Assembly: GCA_040954595.2 (NCBI GenBank)
Contig: CM082589.2
Location: forward strand, 9,362,001 to 9,426,000
Source of the DNA: Balanoglossus misakiensis
Lineage: Eukaryota; Hemichordata
DNA: 64,000 nucleotides
Direction of reading: 5' to 3'
Of this stretch, positions 10,621-25,709 are shown piece after piece (within the stretch, counting starts at the first letter, position 1; each line of letters begins with the position of its first letter). Position numbers and translations under genes: made by a program. The notes beneath the pieces were generated by a model. That model was not told where the DNA came from, did not search any database, and was given only the letters and a program-made list of their open reading frames with translations.

Positions 10621-12006
10621 AAACGAGGCTGTGTTTGGAAGCAATCATGGAAATTTTAAAACTATCTCTCGATCTACAGAGTCTATAGTGGAAAACTTTC
10701 TTATGCACATATGCCTATCTATGTGTTCTGCGCCTCCCAACAGAATTCCGTAAATACACGAGGCTGTTTGGAAGCAACTATGGAAATTTTAGAACTACAT
10801 GTATCCGTCGATCTACAGAGTCTGGTGGAAAACATTCTTATGCGCATAGGCCTATCACGTGTTCTGCGCCTCACTACAGAATTCGGTAAATAAACGAGGC
10901 TGTTTGGAAGCAACTATGGAAATTTTAGAACTATCCGTTGATCTACAGAGTCTAGTGGAAAAATTTCTTATGCGCATAGGCCTATCATGTGTTCTGCGCC
11001 TCACAACAGAAATCGGTAAATAAACGAGGATGTTTGGAAGCAACCATGGAAATTTTAGAATTATCCGTCGATCTACGGAGTCTAGTGGAAAACTTTCTTA
11101 TGCGCATAGGCCTATCTATGTGTTCTGCGCCTCACAACAGAATTCGGTAAATAAACGAGGCTGTTTGGAAGCAACCATGGAAATTTTAGAACTATCCGTC
11201 GATCTACAGAGTCTAGTGGAAAACTTTCTTATGCGCATAGGCCTATCTATGTGTTCTGCGCCTCACAACAGAATTCGGTAAATAAACGAGGCTGTTTGGA
11301 AGCAACCATGGAAATTTTAGAACTATCCGTCGATCTACGGAGTCTAGTGGAAAACTTTCTTATGCGCATAGGCCTATCTATGTGTTCTGCGCCTCACAAC
11401 AGAATTCGGAAATAAACGAGGCTGTTTGGAAGCAACCATGGACATTTTAGAACTATCTCTCGATCTACAGAGTCTAGTGGAAAACTTTCTCATGCGCATA
11501 GGCCTATTACGTGTTCTGCGCCTCACAACAGAATTCGGTAAATAAACGAGGCTGTTTGGAAGCAACCATGGAAATTTTAGAACTATCTCTTGATCTACAG
11601 AGTCTAGTGGAAACATTTCTTATGCGCATAGGCCTATCATGTGTTATGCGCCTCACAACAGAATTCGGTAAATAAACGAGGCTGTTTGGAAGCAACCATG
11701 GACATTTTAGAACTATCTCTCGATCTACAGAGTCTAGTGGAAAACTTTCTCATGCGCATAGGCCTATTACGTGTTCTGCGCCTCACAACAGAATTCGGTA
11801 AATAAACGAGGCTGTTTGGAAGCAACCATGGAAATTTTAGAACTATCTCTTGATCTACAGAGTCTAGTGGAAACATTTCTTATGCGCATAGGCCTATCAT
11901 GTGTTATGCGCCTCACAACAGAAATCGGTAAATAAACGAGGCTGTTTGGAAGCAACCATGGAAATTTTATAACTATCTCTCGATCTACAGAGTCTAGTGG
12001 AAAACT

Positions 12007-12480
12007 AATTAATACTGGAGCAAATATTACTGTAACTCCTATTCGGTTGTTAGAGCTAGTACCCGCTCTTAAGAATTATCCGATGTTCAAGTCCAGATAT
12101 AATTGTGTACAACCGGCAAACGAAGACAAATTGAAGGTATTTGGATTGATGAAAATACCTGCTTTTATTGGGAATAAGCGTGTATTACTGTATGTTAATT
12201 TAGTTGAGTCTCTTCAGCATAATCTGATTTTGGGACTTGATTTTATGAAGCGTTATAGAGCTGTTGTTGATTTCATGGGTAATATTTTAAGATTACAATC
12301 AGACGTACCGTTAAGAACCAATGTTGATGTTAACATTCCACCCGGAAATGAAATGGTTATTCCAGTGAAAGTACCGTATAAATATCTTACTGGAGTTTTA
12401 GGTTGTATTTCTGATAAACGAACACGCTTAACCCCGGGTATTTTGGTAGCTAAGCCTATTCGAATAAGAATTTTCTTCCC
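12007..12480 (+). mobile_element. retropepsin-like module P2 (Asn at active site)
   Basis: Nearly identical to P1, with TVTPI instead of TVAPI after the NTGA motif and 'GNEMVIPVKV' later. The frame continues through nearly two following monomers and ends at 12712. Confidence 0.7.
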
Positions 12481-13380
12481 ATGCGTGTTCTGCGCCTCAC
12501 AACAGAATTCGGTAAATAAACGAGGCTGTTTGGAAGCAACCTTGGAAATGTTAGAACTATCCGTCGATCTACAGAGTCTGGTGGAAAACGTTCTTATGCG
12601 CATAGGCCTATCATGTGTTCTGCGCCTCACATCAGAATTCGGAAATAAACGAGGCTGTTTGGAAGCAACCATGGAAATTTTAGAACTATCTCTCGATCTA
12701 CAGAGTCTATAGTGGAAAACTTTCTTATGCACATATGCCTATATATGTGTTCTGCGCCTCAAAACAGAATTCCGTAAATAAACGGGGCTGTTTGGAAGCA
12801 AACATGGAAATTCTAGAACTATCTCTCGATCTACAGAGTATAGTGGAAAACGTTCATATGCGCATAGGCCTATCATGTGTTATGCACATCACAACAGAAT
12901 TTTGTAAACAAACGAGGCTTTGTTTGGAAGCAACAATGGAAATTTTAGAACTATCCGTCGATCTACGGAGTCTAGTGGAAAACTTTCTTATGCGCATAGG
13001 CCTATCTATGTGTTCTGCGCATCACAACAGAATTTTGTAAACAAACGAGGCTTTGTTTGGAAGCAACCATGGAATTTTTAGAACTATCTATCGATCTACA
13101 GAGTCTAGTGGAAAACGTTCTTATGCGCATAGGCCTATGTATGTGTTCTGCGCATCACAACAGAATTTTGTAAACAAAGGAGGCTGTGTTTGGAAGCAAC
13201 CATGGAAATTTTCGAACTATCTCTCGATCTACAGAGTCTAGTGGAAACATTTCTTATGCGCATAGGCCTATTATGTGTTCTGCGCCTCACAACAGAAATC
13301 GGTAAATAAACGAGGCTGTTTGGAAGCAACCATGGAAATTTTATAACTATCTCTCGATCTACAGAGTCTAGTGGAAAACT

Positions 13381-13834
13381 AATTGATACTGGAGCAAATA
13401 TTACTGTAGCTCCTATTCGGTTGTTAGAGCTAGTACCCGCTCTTAAGAATTATCCGATGTTCAAGTCCAGATATAATTGTGTACAACCGGCAAACGAAGA
13501 CAAATTGAAGGTATTTGGATTGATGAAAATACCTGCTTTTATTGGGAATAAGCGCGTAAAACTGTATGTTAATTTAGTTGAGTCTCTTCAGCATAATCTG
13601 ATTTTGGGACTTGATTTTATGAAGCGTTATAGAGCTGTTATTGATTTCATGGGTAATATTTTAAGATTACAATCAGACGTACCGTTAAGAACCAATGTTG
13701 ATGTTAACATTCCACCTGGTGAAAGTACCGTATAAATATCTTACTGGAGTTTTAGGTTGTATTTCTGATAAATGAACACGCTTAACCCCGGGTATTTTGG
13801 TAGCTAAGCCTATTCGAATAAGAATTTTCTTCCC
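13381..13834 (+). mobile_element. retropepsin-like module P3 (Asp intact, 20-bp deletion)
   Basis: Keeps the catalytic motif 'LIDTGANITVAP'. Relative to P1 it lacks 20 bp after 'NIPPG', which shifts the frame and stops translation at 13733-13735. Confidence 0.7.
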
Positions 13835-15254
13835 ATACGTGTTCTGCGCCTCACAACAGAATTCGGTAAATAAACGAGGCTGTTTGGAAGCAACCAAGGA
13901 AATGTTAGAACTATCCGTCGATCTACAGAGTCTGGTGGAAAACGTTCTTATGCGCATAGGCCTATAATGTGTTCTGCGCCTCACAACTATATTCGGAAAT
14001 AAACGAGGGTGTTTGGAAGCAACCATGGAAATTTTAGAACTATCTCTCGATCTACAGAGTCTATAGTGGAAAACTTTCTTATGCACATATGCCTATATAT
14101 GTGTTCTGTGCCTCAAAACAGAATTCCGTAAATAAACGAGGCTGTTTGGAAGCAACTATGGAAATTTTAGAACTACATGTATCCGTCGATCTACAGAGTC
14201 TGGTGGAAAACTTTCTTATGCGCATAGGCCTATCACGTGTTCTGCGCCTCACTACAGAATTCGGTAAATAAACGAGGCTGTTTGGAAGCAACTATGGAAA
14301 TTTTAGAACTATCCGTTGATCTACAGAGTCTAGTGGAAAAATTTCTTATGCGCATAGGCCTATCATGTGTTCTGCGCCTCACAACAGAAATCGGTAAATA
14401 AACGAGGATGTTTGGAAGCAACCATGGAAATTTTAGAATTATCCGTCGATCTACGGAGTCTAGTGGAAAACTTTCTTATGCGCATAGGCCTATCTATGTG
14501 TTCTGCGCCTCACAACAGAATTCGGTAAATAAACGAGGCTGTTTGGAAGCAACCATGGAAATTTTAGAACTATCCGTCGATCTACAGAGTCTAGTGGAAA
14601 ACTTTCTTATGCGCATAGGCCTATCTATGTGTTCTGCGCCTCACAACAGAATTCGGTAAATAAACGAGGCTGTTTGGAAGCAACCATGGAAATTTTAGAA
14701 CTATCCGTCGATCTACGGAGTCTAGTGGAAAACTTTCTTATGCGCATAGGCCTATCTATGTGTTCTGCGCCTCACAACAGAATTCGGAAATAAACGAGGC
14801 TGTTTGGAAGCAACCATGGACATTTTAGAACTATCTCTCGATCTACAGAGTCTAGTGGAAAACTTTCTCATGCGCATAGGCCTATTACGTGTTCTGCGCC
14901 TCACAACAGAATTCGGTAAATAAACGAGGCTGTTTGGAAGCAACCATGGAAATTTTAGAACTATCTCTTGATCTACAGAGTCTAGTGGAAACATTTCTTA
15001 TGCGCATAGGCCTATCATGTGTTATGCGCCTCACAACAGAATTCGGTAAATAAACGAGGTTGTTTGGAAGCAACCATGGAAATTTTAGAACTATCTCTTG
15101 ATCTACAGAGTCTAGTGGAAACATTTCTTATGCGCATAGGCCTATCATGTGTTATGCGCCTCACAACAGAAATCGGTAAATAAACGAGGCTGTTTGGAAG
15201 CAACCATGGAAATTTTATAACTATCTCTCGATCTACAGAGTCTAGTGGAAAACT

Positions 15255-15728
15255 AATTAATACTGGAGCAAATATTACTGTAACTCCTATTCGGTTGTTA
15301 GAGCTAGTACCCGCTCTTAAGAATTATCCGATGTTCAAGTCCAGATATAATTGTGTACAACCGGCAAACGAAGACAAATTGAAGGTATTTGGATTGATGA
15401 AAATACCTGCTTTTATTGGGAATAAGCGTGTATTACTGTATGTTAATTTAGTTGAGTCTCTTCAGCATAATCTGATTTTGGGACTTGATTTTATGAAGCG
15501 TTATAGAGCTGTTGTTGATTTCATGGGTAATATTTTAAGATTACAATCAGACGTACCGTTAAGAACCAATGTTGATGTTAACATTCCACCCGGAAATGAA
15601 ATGGTTATTCCAGTGAAAGTACCGTATAAATATCTTACTGGAGTTTTAGGTTGTATTTCTGATAAACGAACACGCTTAACCCCGGGTATTTTGGTAGCTA
15701 AGCCTATTCGAATAAGAATTTTCTTCCC
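15255..15728 (+). mobile_element. retropepsin-like module P4 (Asn, long frame)
   Basis: Same variant as P2 (NTGA, TVTPI, GNEMVIPV), 3,248 bp downstream of it; part of a segmental duplication of the array. Confidence 0.7.
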
Positions 15729-17403
15729 ATGCGTGTTCTGCGCCTCACAACAGAATTCGGTAAATAAACGAGGCTGTTTGGAAGCAACCTTGGAAATGTT
15801 AGAACTATCCGTCGATCTACAGAGTCTGGTGGAAAACGTTCTTATGCGCATAGGCCTATCATGTGTTCTGCGCCTCACAACTATATTCGGAAATAAACGA
15901 GGGTGTTTGGAAGCAACCATGGAAATTTTAGAACTATCTCTCGATCTACAGAGTCTATAGTGGAAAACTTTCTTATGCACATATGCCTATCTATGTGTTC
16001 TGTGCCTCAAAACAGAATTCCGTAAATAAACGAGGCTGTTTGGAAGCAAACATGGAAATTTTAGAACTATCTCTCGATCTACAGAGTATAGTGGAAAACG
16101 TTCATATGCGCATAGGCATATGTATGTGTTCTACGCATCACAACAGAATTCGGTAAATAAACGAGGCTGTTTGGAAACAACCATGGAAATTTTAGAACTA
16201 TCCGTTGATCTAAAGTTGAAAAGTTTCTTATGCGCATAGGCCTATCTATGTGTTCTGCGCCTCCCAACAGAATTCCGTAAATACACGAGGCTGTGTTTGG
16301 AAGCAACCATGGAAATTTTAGAACTATCCGTCGATCTACAGAGTCTAGTGGAAAACGTTCTTATGCGCATAGGCCTATCTATGTGTTCTGCGCATCACAA
16401 CAGAATTTTGTAAAAAAACGAGGATGTGTTTGGAAGCAACCATGGAAATTTAAGAACTATCCTCGATCTACAGAGTATAGTGGAAAACGTTCATATGCGC
16501 ATAGGCCTATCTATGTGTTCTGCGCATCACAACAGAATTTTGTAAACAAACGAGGCTTTGTTTGGAAGCAACCATGGAAATTTTAGAACTATCCGTTGAT
16601 CTAAAGTTGAAAAGTTTCTTATGCGCATAGGCCTATCTATGTGTTCAGCGCATCACAACAGAATTGTGTAAATAAACGAGGCTGTGTTTGGAAACAACCC
16701 TGGAAATTTTAGAACTATCTCTCGATCTACAGTGACTAGTGGAAAACTTGCTTATGCACATAGGCCTATCTATATGTTCTGCGCATCACAACAGAATTCG
16801 GTAAATAAACGAGGCTGTATTTGGAAGCAACCATGGAAATTTTAGAACTATCCGTCGATCTACAGAGTCTAATGGAAAACGTTCTTACGCACATAGGCCT
16901 ATCTAAGTGTTATGCGCATCACAACAGAATTTTATAAACAAACGAGGCTTTGTTTGGAAGCAACCATGGACATTTTAGAACTATCCGTCGATCTACAGTG
17001 GAAAACTATCTTATGCGCATTGCCCTATCTATGTATTCTGCTCATCACAACATAATTTTGTAAACAAAAAAGGGTGTGTTTGGAAGCAACCATTGAAATT
17101 TTAAAACTATCTCTTGATTTACAGAGTCTAGTGGAAAACTTTCTTTGCACATTGACCTATGTATGTGTTCTGCGCCTCAAAACAGAATTCCGTAAATAAA
17201 CGAGGCTGTTTGGAAGAAACCATGGAAATTTTAGAACTATCTCTCGATCTACAGAATCTAGTGGAAAACATTATTATGCGCATAAACCTATCTATGTGTT
17301 CTGCGCATCACAACATAATTCAGTAAACAAACGAGGCGGGGTTTGGAAGCAACCATGGAAATTTTAGAACTATCTCTCGATCTACAGAGTCTAGTGGAAA
17401 ACA

Positions 17404-19790
17404 TTCTTATGCGCAAAGGCCTATCTATGTGTTCTGCGCCTCAAAACAGAATTCCGTAAATAAACGGGGCTGTTTGGAAGCAAACATGGAAATTCTAGAA
17501 CTATCTCTCGATCTACAGAGTATAGTGGAAAACGTTCATATGCGCATAGGCCTATCATGTGTTATGCACATCACAACAGAATTTTGTAAACAAACGAGGC
17601 TTTGTTTGGAAGCAACAATGGAAATTTTAGAACTATCCGTCGATCTACGGAGTCTAGTGGAAAACTTTCTTATGCGCATAGGCCTATCTATGTGTTCTGC
17701 GCATCACAACAGAATTTTGTAAACAAACGAGGCTTTGTTTGGAAGCAACCATGGAATTTTTAGAACTATCTATCGATCTACAGAGTCTAGTGGAAAACGT
17801 TCTTATGCGCATAGGCCTATCTATGTCTTCTGCGCATCACAACAGAATTTTGTAAACAAAGGAGGCTGTGTTTGGAAGCAACCATGGAAATTTTCGAACT
17901 ATCTCTCGATCTACAGAGTCTAGTGGAAAACTTTCTTTGCACATAGACCTATGTATGTGTTCTGCGCCTCAAAACAGAATTCCGTAAATAAACGAGGCTG
18001 TTTGGAAGAAACAATGGAAATTTTAGAACTATCTCTCGATCTACAGAATCTAGTGGAAAACTTTATTATGCGCATAAACCTATCTATGTGTTCTGCGCAT
18101 CACAACATAATTCAATAAACAAACGAGGCGGGGTTTGGAAGCAACCATGGAAATTTTAGAAATATCTCTCGATCTACAGAGTCTAGTGGAAAACTTTGTT
18201 ATGCGCATAGGCCTATCATGTGTTATGCGCATCACAACAGAATTTTGTAAACAAACGAGGCGGGGTTTGGAAGCAACCATGGAAATTTTAGAACTATCTC
18301 TCGATCTACAGAGTCTAGTGGAAAACATTCTTATGCGCAAAGGCCTATCTATGTGTTCTGCGCCTCAAAACAGAATTCCGTAAATAAACGGGGCTGTTTG
18401 GAAGCAAACATGGAAATTCTAGAACTATCTCTCGATCTACAGAGTATAGTGGAAAACGTTCATATGCGCATAGGCCTATCATGTGTTATGCACATCACAA
18501 CAGAATTTTGTAAACAAACGAGGCTTTGTTTGGAAGCAACAATGGAAATTTTAGAACTATCCGTCGATCTACGGAGTCTAGTGGAAAACTTTCTTATGCG
18601 CATAGGCCTATCTATGTGTTCTGCGCATCACAATAGAATTTTGTAAACAAACGAGGCTTTGTTTGGAAGCAACCATGGAATTTTTAGAACTATCTATCGA
18701 TCTACAGAGTCTAGTGGAAAACGTTCTTATGCGCATAGGCCTATCTATGTGTTCTGCGCATCACAACAGAATTTTGTAAACAAAGGAGGCTGTGTTTGGA
18801 AGCAACCATGGAAATTTTCGAACTATCTCTCGATCTACAGAGTCTAGTGGAAAACTTTCTTTGCACATAGACCTATGTATGTGTTCTGCGCCTCAAAACA
18901 GAATTCCGTAAATAAACGAGGCTGTTTGGAAGAAACCATGGAAATTTTAGAACTATCTCTCGATCTACAGAATCTAGTGGAAAACTTTATTATGCGCATA
19001 AACCTATCTATGTGTTCTGCGCATCACAACATAATTCAATAAACAAACGAGGCGGGGTTTGGAAGCAACCATGGAAATTTTAGAAATATCTCTCGATCTA
19101 CAGAGTCTAGTGGAAAACTTTGTTATGCGCATAGGCCTATCATGTGTTATGCGCATCACAACAGAATTTTGTAAACAAACGAGGCGGGGTTTGGAAGCAA
19201 CCATGGAAATTTTAGAACTATCTCTCGATCTACAGAGTCTAGTGGAAAACATTCTTATGCGCAAAGGCCTATCTATGTGTTCTGCGCCTCAAAACAGAAT
19301 TCCGTAAATAAACGGGGCTGTTTGGAAGCAAACATGGAAATTCTAGAACTATCTCTCGATCTACAGAGTATAGTGGAAAACGTTCATATGCGCATAGGCC
19401 TATCATGTGTTATGCACATCACAACAGAATTTTGTAAACAAACGAGGCTTTGTTTGGAAGCAACAATGGAAATTTTAGAACTATCCGTCGATCTACGGAG
19501 TCTAGTGGAAAACTTTCTTATGCGCATAGGCCTATCTATGTGTTCTGCGCATCACAATAGAATTTTGTAAACAAACGAGGCTTTGTTTGGAAGCAACCAT
19601 GGAATTTTTAGAACTATCTATCGATCTACAGAGTCTAGTGGAAAACGTTCTTATGCGCATAGGCCTATCTATGTGTTCTGCGCATCACAACAGAATTTTG
19701 TAAACAAAGGAGGCTGTGTTTGGAAGCAACCATGGAAATTTTCGAACTATCTCTCGATCTACAGAGTCTAGTGGAAACATTTCTTATGCG
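17404..19790 (+). repeat. 924-bp higher-order repeat (about 2.5 copies)
   Basis: Seven-monomer blocks recur with a period of 924 bp: identical landmarks fall at 17429, 18353 and 19277, and at 17735, 18659 and 19583. Copies differ at only a few bases, so the amplification is recent relative to monomer divergence. Confidence 0.85.
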
Positions 19791-20300
19791 CATAGGCCTA
19801 TCTATGTGTTCTGCGCCTCACAACAGAATTCGGAAATAAACGAGGCTGTTTGGAAGCAACCATGGACATTTTAGAACTATCTCTCGATCTACAGAGTCTA
19901 GTGGAAAACTTTCTCATGCGCATAGGCCTATTACGTGTTCTGCGCCTCACAACAGAATTCGGTAAATAAACGAGGCTGTTTGGAAGCAACCATGGAAATT
20001 TTAGAACTATCTCTTGATCTACAGAGTCTAGTGGAAACATTTCTTATGCGCATAGGCCTATCATGTGTTATGCGCCTCACAACAGAATTCGGTAAATAAA
20101 CGAGGTTGTTTGGAAGCAACCATGGAAATTTTAGAACTATCTCTTGATCTACAGAGTCTAGTGGAAACATTTCTTATGCGCATAGGCCTATCATGTGTTA
20201 TGCGCCTCACAACAGAAATCGGTAAATAAACGAGGCTGTTTGGAAGCAACCATGGAAATTTTATAACTATCTCTCGATCTACAGAGTCTAGTGGAAAACT

Positions 20301-20774
20301 AATTAATACTGGAGCAAATATTACTGTAACTCCTATTCGGTTGTTAGAGCTAGTACCCGCTCTTAAGAATTATCCGATGTTCAAGTCCAGATATAATTGT
20401 GTACAACCGGCAAACGAAGACAAATTGAAGGTATTTGGATTGATGAAAATACCTGCTTTTATTGGGAATAAGCGTGTATTACTGTATGTTAATTTAGTTG
20501 AGTCTCTTCAGCATAATCTGATTTTGGGACTTGATTTTATGAAGCGTTATAGAGCTGTTGTTGATTTCATGGGTAATATTTTAAGATTACAATCAGACGT
20601 ACCGTTAAGAACCAATGTTGATGTTAACATTCCACCCGGAAATGAAATGGTTATTCCAGTGAAAGTACCGTATAAATATCTTACTGGAGTTTTAGGTTGT
20701 ATTTCTGATAAACGAACACGCTTAACCCCGGGTATTTTGGTAGCTAAGCCTATTCGAATAAGAATTTTCTTCCC
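20301..20774 (+). mobile_element. retropepsin-like module P5 (Asn, long frame)
   Basis: Same variant as P2 and P4, lying 8,294 bp after P2 and 5,046 bp after P4. Confidence 0.7.
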
Positions 20775-21674
20775 ATGCGTGTTCTGCGCCTCACAACAGA
20801 ATTCGGTAAATAAACGAGGCTGTTTGGAAGCAACCTTGGAAATGTTAGAACTATCCGTCGATCTACAGAGTCTGGTGGAAAACGTTCTTATGCGCATAGG
20901 CCTATCATGTGTTCTGCGCCTCACAACAGAATTCGGAAATAAACGAGGCTGTTTGGAAGCAACCATGGAAATTTTAGAACTATCTCTCGATCTACAGAGT
21001 CTATAGTGGAAAACTTTCTTATGCACATATGCCTATATATGTGTTCTGCGCCTCAAAACAGAATTCCGTAAATAAACGGGGCTGTTTGGAAGCAAACATG
21101 GAAATTCTAGAACTATCTCTCGATCTACAGAGTATAGTGGAAAACGTTCATATGCGCATAGGCCTATCATGTGTTATGCACATCACAACAGAATTTTGTA
21201 AACAAACGAGGCTTTGTTTGGAAGCAACAATGGAAATTTTAGAACTATCCGTCGATCTACGGAGTCTAGTGGAAAACTTTCTTATGCGCATAGGCCTATC
21301 TATGTGTTCTGCGCATCACAACAGAATTTTGTAAACAAACGAGGCTTTGTTTGGAAGCAACCATGGAATTTTTAGAACTATCTATCGATCTACAGAGTCT
21401 AGTGGAAAACGTTCTTATGCGCATAGGCCTATGTATGTGTTCTGCGCATCACAACAGAATTTTGTAAACAAAGGAGGCTGTGTTTGGAAGCAACCATGGA
21501 AATTTTCGAACTATCTCTCGATCTACAGAGTCTAGTGGAAACATTTCTTATGCGCATAGGCCTATTATGTGTTCTGCGCCTCACAACAGAAATCGGTAAA
21601 TAAACGAGGCTGTTTGGAAGCAACCATGGAAATTTTATAACTATCTCTCGATCTACAGAGTCTAGTGGAAAACT

Positions 21675-22130
21675 AATTGATACTGGAGCAAATATTACTG
21701 TAGCTCCTATTCGGTTGTTAGAGCTAGTACCCGCTCTTAAGAATTATCCGATGTTCAAGTCCAGATATAATTGTGTACAACCGGCAAACGAAGACAAATT
21801 GAAGGTATTTGGATTGATGAAAATACCTGCTTTTATTGGGAATAAGCGCGTAAAACTGTATGTTAATTTAGTTGAGTCTCTTCAGCATAATCTGATTTTG
21901 GGACTTGATTTTATGAAGCGTTATAGAGCTGTTATTGATTTCATGGGTAATATTTTAAGATTACAATCAGACGTACCGTTAAGAACCAATGTTGATGTTA
22001 ACATTCCACCTGGTGAAAGTACCGTATAAATATCTTACTGGAGTTTTAGGTTGTATTTCTGATAAATGAACACGCTTAACCCCGGGTATTTTGGTAGCTA
22101 AGCCTATTCGAATAAGAATTTTCTTCCCAT
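21675..22130 (+). mobile_element. retropepsin-like module P6 (Asp, 20-bp deletion)
   Basis: Same variant as P3, 8,294 bp downstream. The P5-P6 spacing (1,374 bp) equals the P2-P3 spacing. Confidence 0.7.
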
Positions 22131-25100
22131 ACGTGTTCTGCGCCTCACAACAGAATTCGGTAAATAAACGAGGCTGTTTGGAAGCAACCAAGGAAATGTT
22201 AGAACTATCCGTCGATCTACAGAGTCTGGTGGAAAACGTTCTTATGCGCATAGGCCTATAATGTGTTCTGCGCCTCACAACTATATTCGGAAATAAACGA
22301 GGGTGTTTGGAAGCAACCATGGAAATTTTAGAACTATCTCTCGATCTACAGAGTCTATAGTGGAAAACTTTCTTATGCACATATGCCTATCTATGTGTTC
22401 TGTGCCTCAAAACAGAATTCCGTAAATAAACGAGGCTGTTTGGAAGCAAACATGGAAATTTTAGAACTATCTCTCGATCTACAGAGTATAGTGGAAAACG
22501 TTCATATGCGCATAGGCATATGTATGTGTTCTACGCATCACAACAGAATTCGGTAAATAAACGAGGCTGTTTGGAAACAACCATGGAAATTTTAGAACTA
22601 TCCGTTGATCTAAAGTTGAAAAGTTTCTTATGCGCATAGGCCTATCTATGTGTTCTGCGCCTCCCAACAGAATTCCGTAAATACACGAGGCTGTGTTTGG
22701 AAGCAACCATGGAAATTTTAGAACTATCCGTCGATCTACAGAGTCTAGTGGAAAACGTTCTTATGCGCATAGGCCTATCTATGTGTTCTGCGCATCACAA
22801 CAGAATTTTGTAAAAAAACGAGGATGTGTTTGGAAGCAACCATGGAAATTTAAGAACTATCCTCGATCTACAGAGTATAGTGGAAAACGTTCATATGCGC
22901 ATAGGCCTATCTATGTGTTCTGCGCATCACAACAGAATTTTGTAAACAAACGAGGCTTTGTTTGGAAGCAACCATGGAAATTTTAGAACTATCCGTTGAT
23001 CTAAAGTTGAAAAGTTTCTTATGCGCATAGGCCTATCTATGTGTTCAGCGCATCACAACAGAATTGTGTAAATAAACGAGGCTGTGTTTGGAAACAACCC
23101 TGGAAATTTTAGAACTATCTCTCGATCTACAGTGACTAGTGGAAAACTTGCTTATGCACATAGGCCTATCTATATGTTCTGCGCATCACAACAGAATTCG
23201 GTAAATAAACGAGGCTGTATTTGGAAGCAACCATGGAAATTTTAGAACTATCCGTCGATCTACAGAGTCTAATGGAAAACGTTCTTACGCACATAGGCCT
23301 ATCTAAGTGTTATGCGCATCACAACAGAATTTTATAAACAAACGAGGCTTTGTTTGGAAGCAACCATGGACATTTTAGAACTATCCGTCGATCTACAGTG
23401 GAAAACTATCTTATGCGCATTGCCCTATCTATGTATTCTGCTCATCACAACATAATTTTGTAAACAAAAAAGGGTGTGTTTGGAAGCAACCATTGAAATT
23501 TTAAAACTATCTCTTGATTTACAGAGTCTAGTGGAAAACTTTCTTTGCACATAGACCTATGTATGTGTTCTGCGCCTCAAAACAGAATTCCGTAAATAAA
23601 CGAGGCTGTTTGGAAGAAACCATGGAAATTTTAGAACTATCTCTCGATCTACAGAATCTAGTGGAAAACTTTATTATGCGCATAAACCTATCTATGTGTT
23701 CTGCGCATCACAACATAATTCAGTAAACAAACGAGGCGGGGTTTGGAAGCAACCATGGAAATTTTAGAAATATCTCTCGATCTACAGAGTCTAGTGGAAA
23801 ACTTTGTTATGCGCATAGGCCTATCATGTGTTATGCGCATCACAACAGAATTTTGTAAACAAACGAGGCGGGGTTTGGAAGTAACCATGGAAATTTTAGA
23901 ACTATCTCTCGATCTACAGAGTCTAGTGGAAAACATTCTTATGCGCAAAGGCCTATCTATGTGTTCTGCGCCTCAAAACAGAATTCCGTAAATAAACGAG
24001 GCTGTTTGGAAGCAAACATGGAAATTTTACAGCTATCCGTCGATCTACAGAGTCTAGTGGAAAACGTTCTTATGCGCATAGGCCTATATATGTGTTCTGC
24101 GCATCACAACAGAATTCGGTAAACAAACGAGGCGGGGTTTGGAAGCAACCATGGGAATTTTAGAACTATCCGTCGATCTACAGAGTATAGTGGAAAACGT
24201 TCTTATGCGCATAGGCCTATCATGTGTTATGCGCATCACAACAGAATTTTGTAAACAAACGAGGCGGGGTTTGGAAGCAACCATGGAAATTTGAGAACTA
24301 TCCGTCGATCTACAGAGTCTAGTAGAAAACGTTCTTATGCGCATAGGCCTATCATGTGTTATGCGCATCACAACAGAATTTTGTAAACAAACGAGGCTTT
24401 GTTTGGAAGCAACCATGGAAATTTTAGAAATATCTCTCGATCTACAGAGTCTAGTGGAAAACTTTGTTATGCGCATAGGCCTATCATGTGTTATGCGCAT
24501 CACAACAGAATTTTGTAAACAAACGAGGCGGGGTTTGGAAGCAACCATGGAAATTTTAGAACTATCTCTCGATCTACAGAGTCTAGTGGAAAACATTCTT
24601 ATGCGCAAAGGCCTATCTATGTGTTCTGCGCCTCAAAACAGAATTCCGTAAATAAACGGGGCTGTTTGGAAGCAAACATGGAAATTCTAGAACTATCTCT
24701 CGATCTACAGAGTATAGTGGAAAACGTTCATATGCGCATAGGCCTATCATGTGTTATGCACATCACAACAGAATTTTGTAAACAAACGAGGCTTTGTTTG
24801 GAAGCAACAATGGAAATTTTAGAACTATCCGTCGATCTACGGAGTCTAGTGGAAAACTTTCTTATGCGCATAGGCCTATCTATGTGTTCTGCGCATCACA
24901 ACAGAATTTGGTAAACAAACGAGGCTTTGTTTGGAAGCAACCATGGAATTTTTAGAACTATCTATCGATCTACAGAGTCTAGTGGAAAACGTTCTTATGC
25001 GCATAGGCCTATCTATGTGTTCTGCGCATCACAACAGAATTTTGTAAACAAAGGAGGCTGTGTTTGGAAGCAACCATGGAAATTTTCGAACTATCTCTCG

Positions 25101-25254
25101 ATCTACAGAGTCTAGTGGAAACATTTCTTATGCGCATAGGCCTATTATGTGTTATGCGCCTCACAACAGAAATCGGTAAATAAACGAGGCTGTTTGGAAG
25201 CAACCATGGAAATTTTATAACTATCTCTCGATCTACAGAGTCTAGTGGAAAACT

Positions 25255-25709
25255 AATTGATACTGGAGCAAATATTACTGTAGCTCCTATTCGGTTGTTA
25301 GAGCTAGTACCCGCTATTAAGAATTATCCGATGTTCAAGTCCAGATATAATTGTGTACAACCGGCAAACGAAGACAAATTGAAGGTATTTGGATTGATGA
25401 AAATACCTGCTTTTATTGGGAATAAGCGCGTAAAACTGTATGTTAATTTAGTTGAGTCTCTTCAGCATAATCTGATTTTGGGACTTGATTTTATGAAGCG
25501 TTATAGAGCTGTTATTGATTTCATGGGTAATATTTTAAGATTACAATCAGACGTACCGTTAAGAACCAATGTTGATGTTAACATTCCACCTGGTGAAAGT
25601 ACCGTATAAATATCTTACTGGAGTTTTAGGTTGTATTTCTGATAAATGAACACGCTTAACCCCGGGTATTTTGGTAGCTAAGCCTATTCGAATAAGAATT
25701 TTCTTCCCA
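25255..25709 (+). mobile_element. retropepsin-like module P7 (Asp, 20-bp deletion)
   Basis: Same variant as P3 and P6 with one extra difference (PAIKNY for PALKNY). It lies one 3.58-kb repeat unit after P6. Confidence 0.7.
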
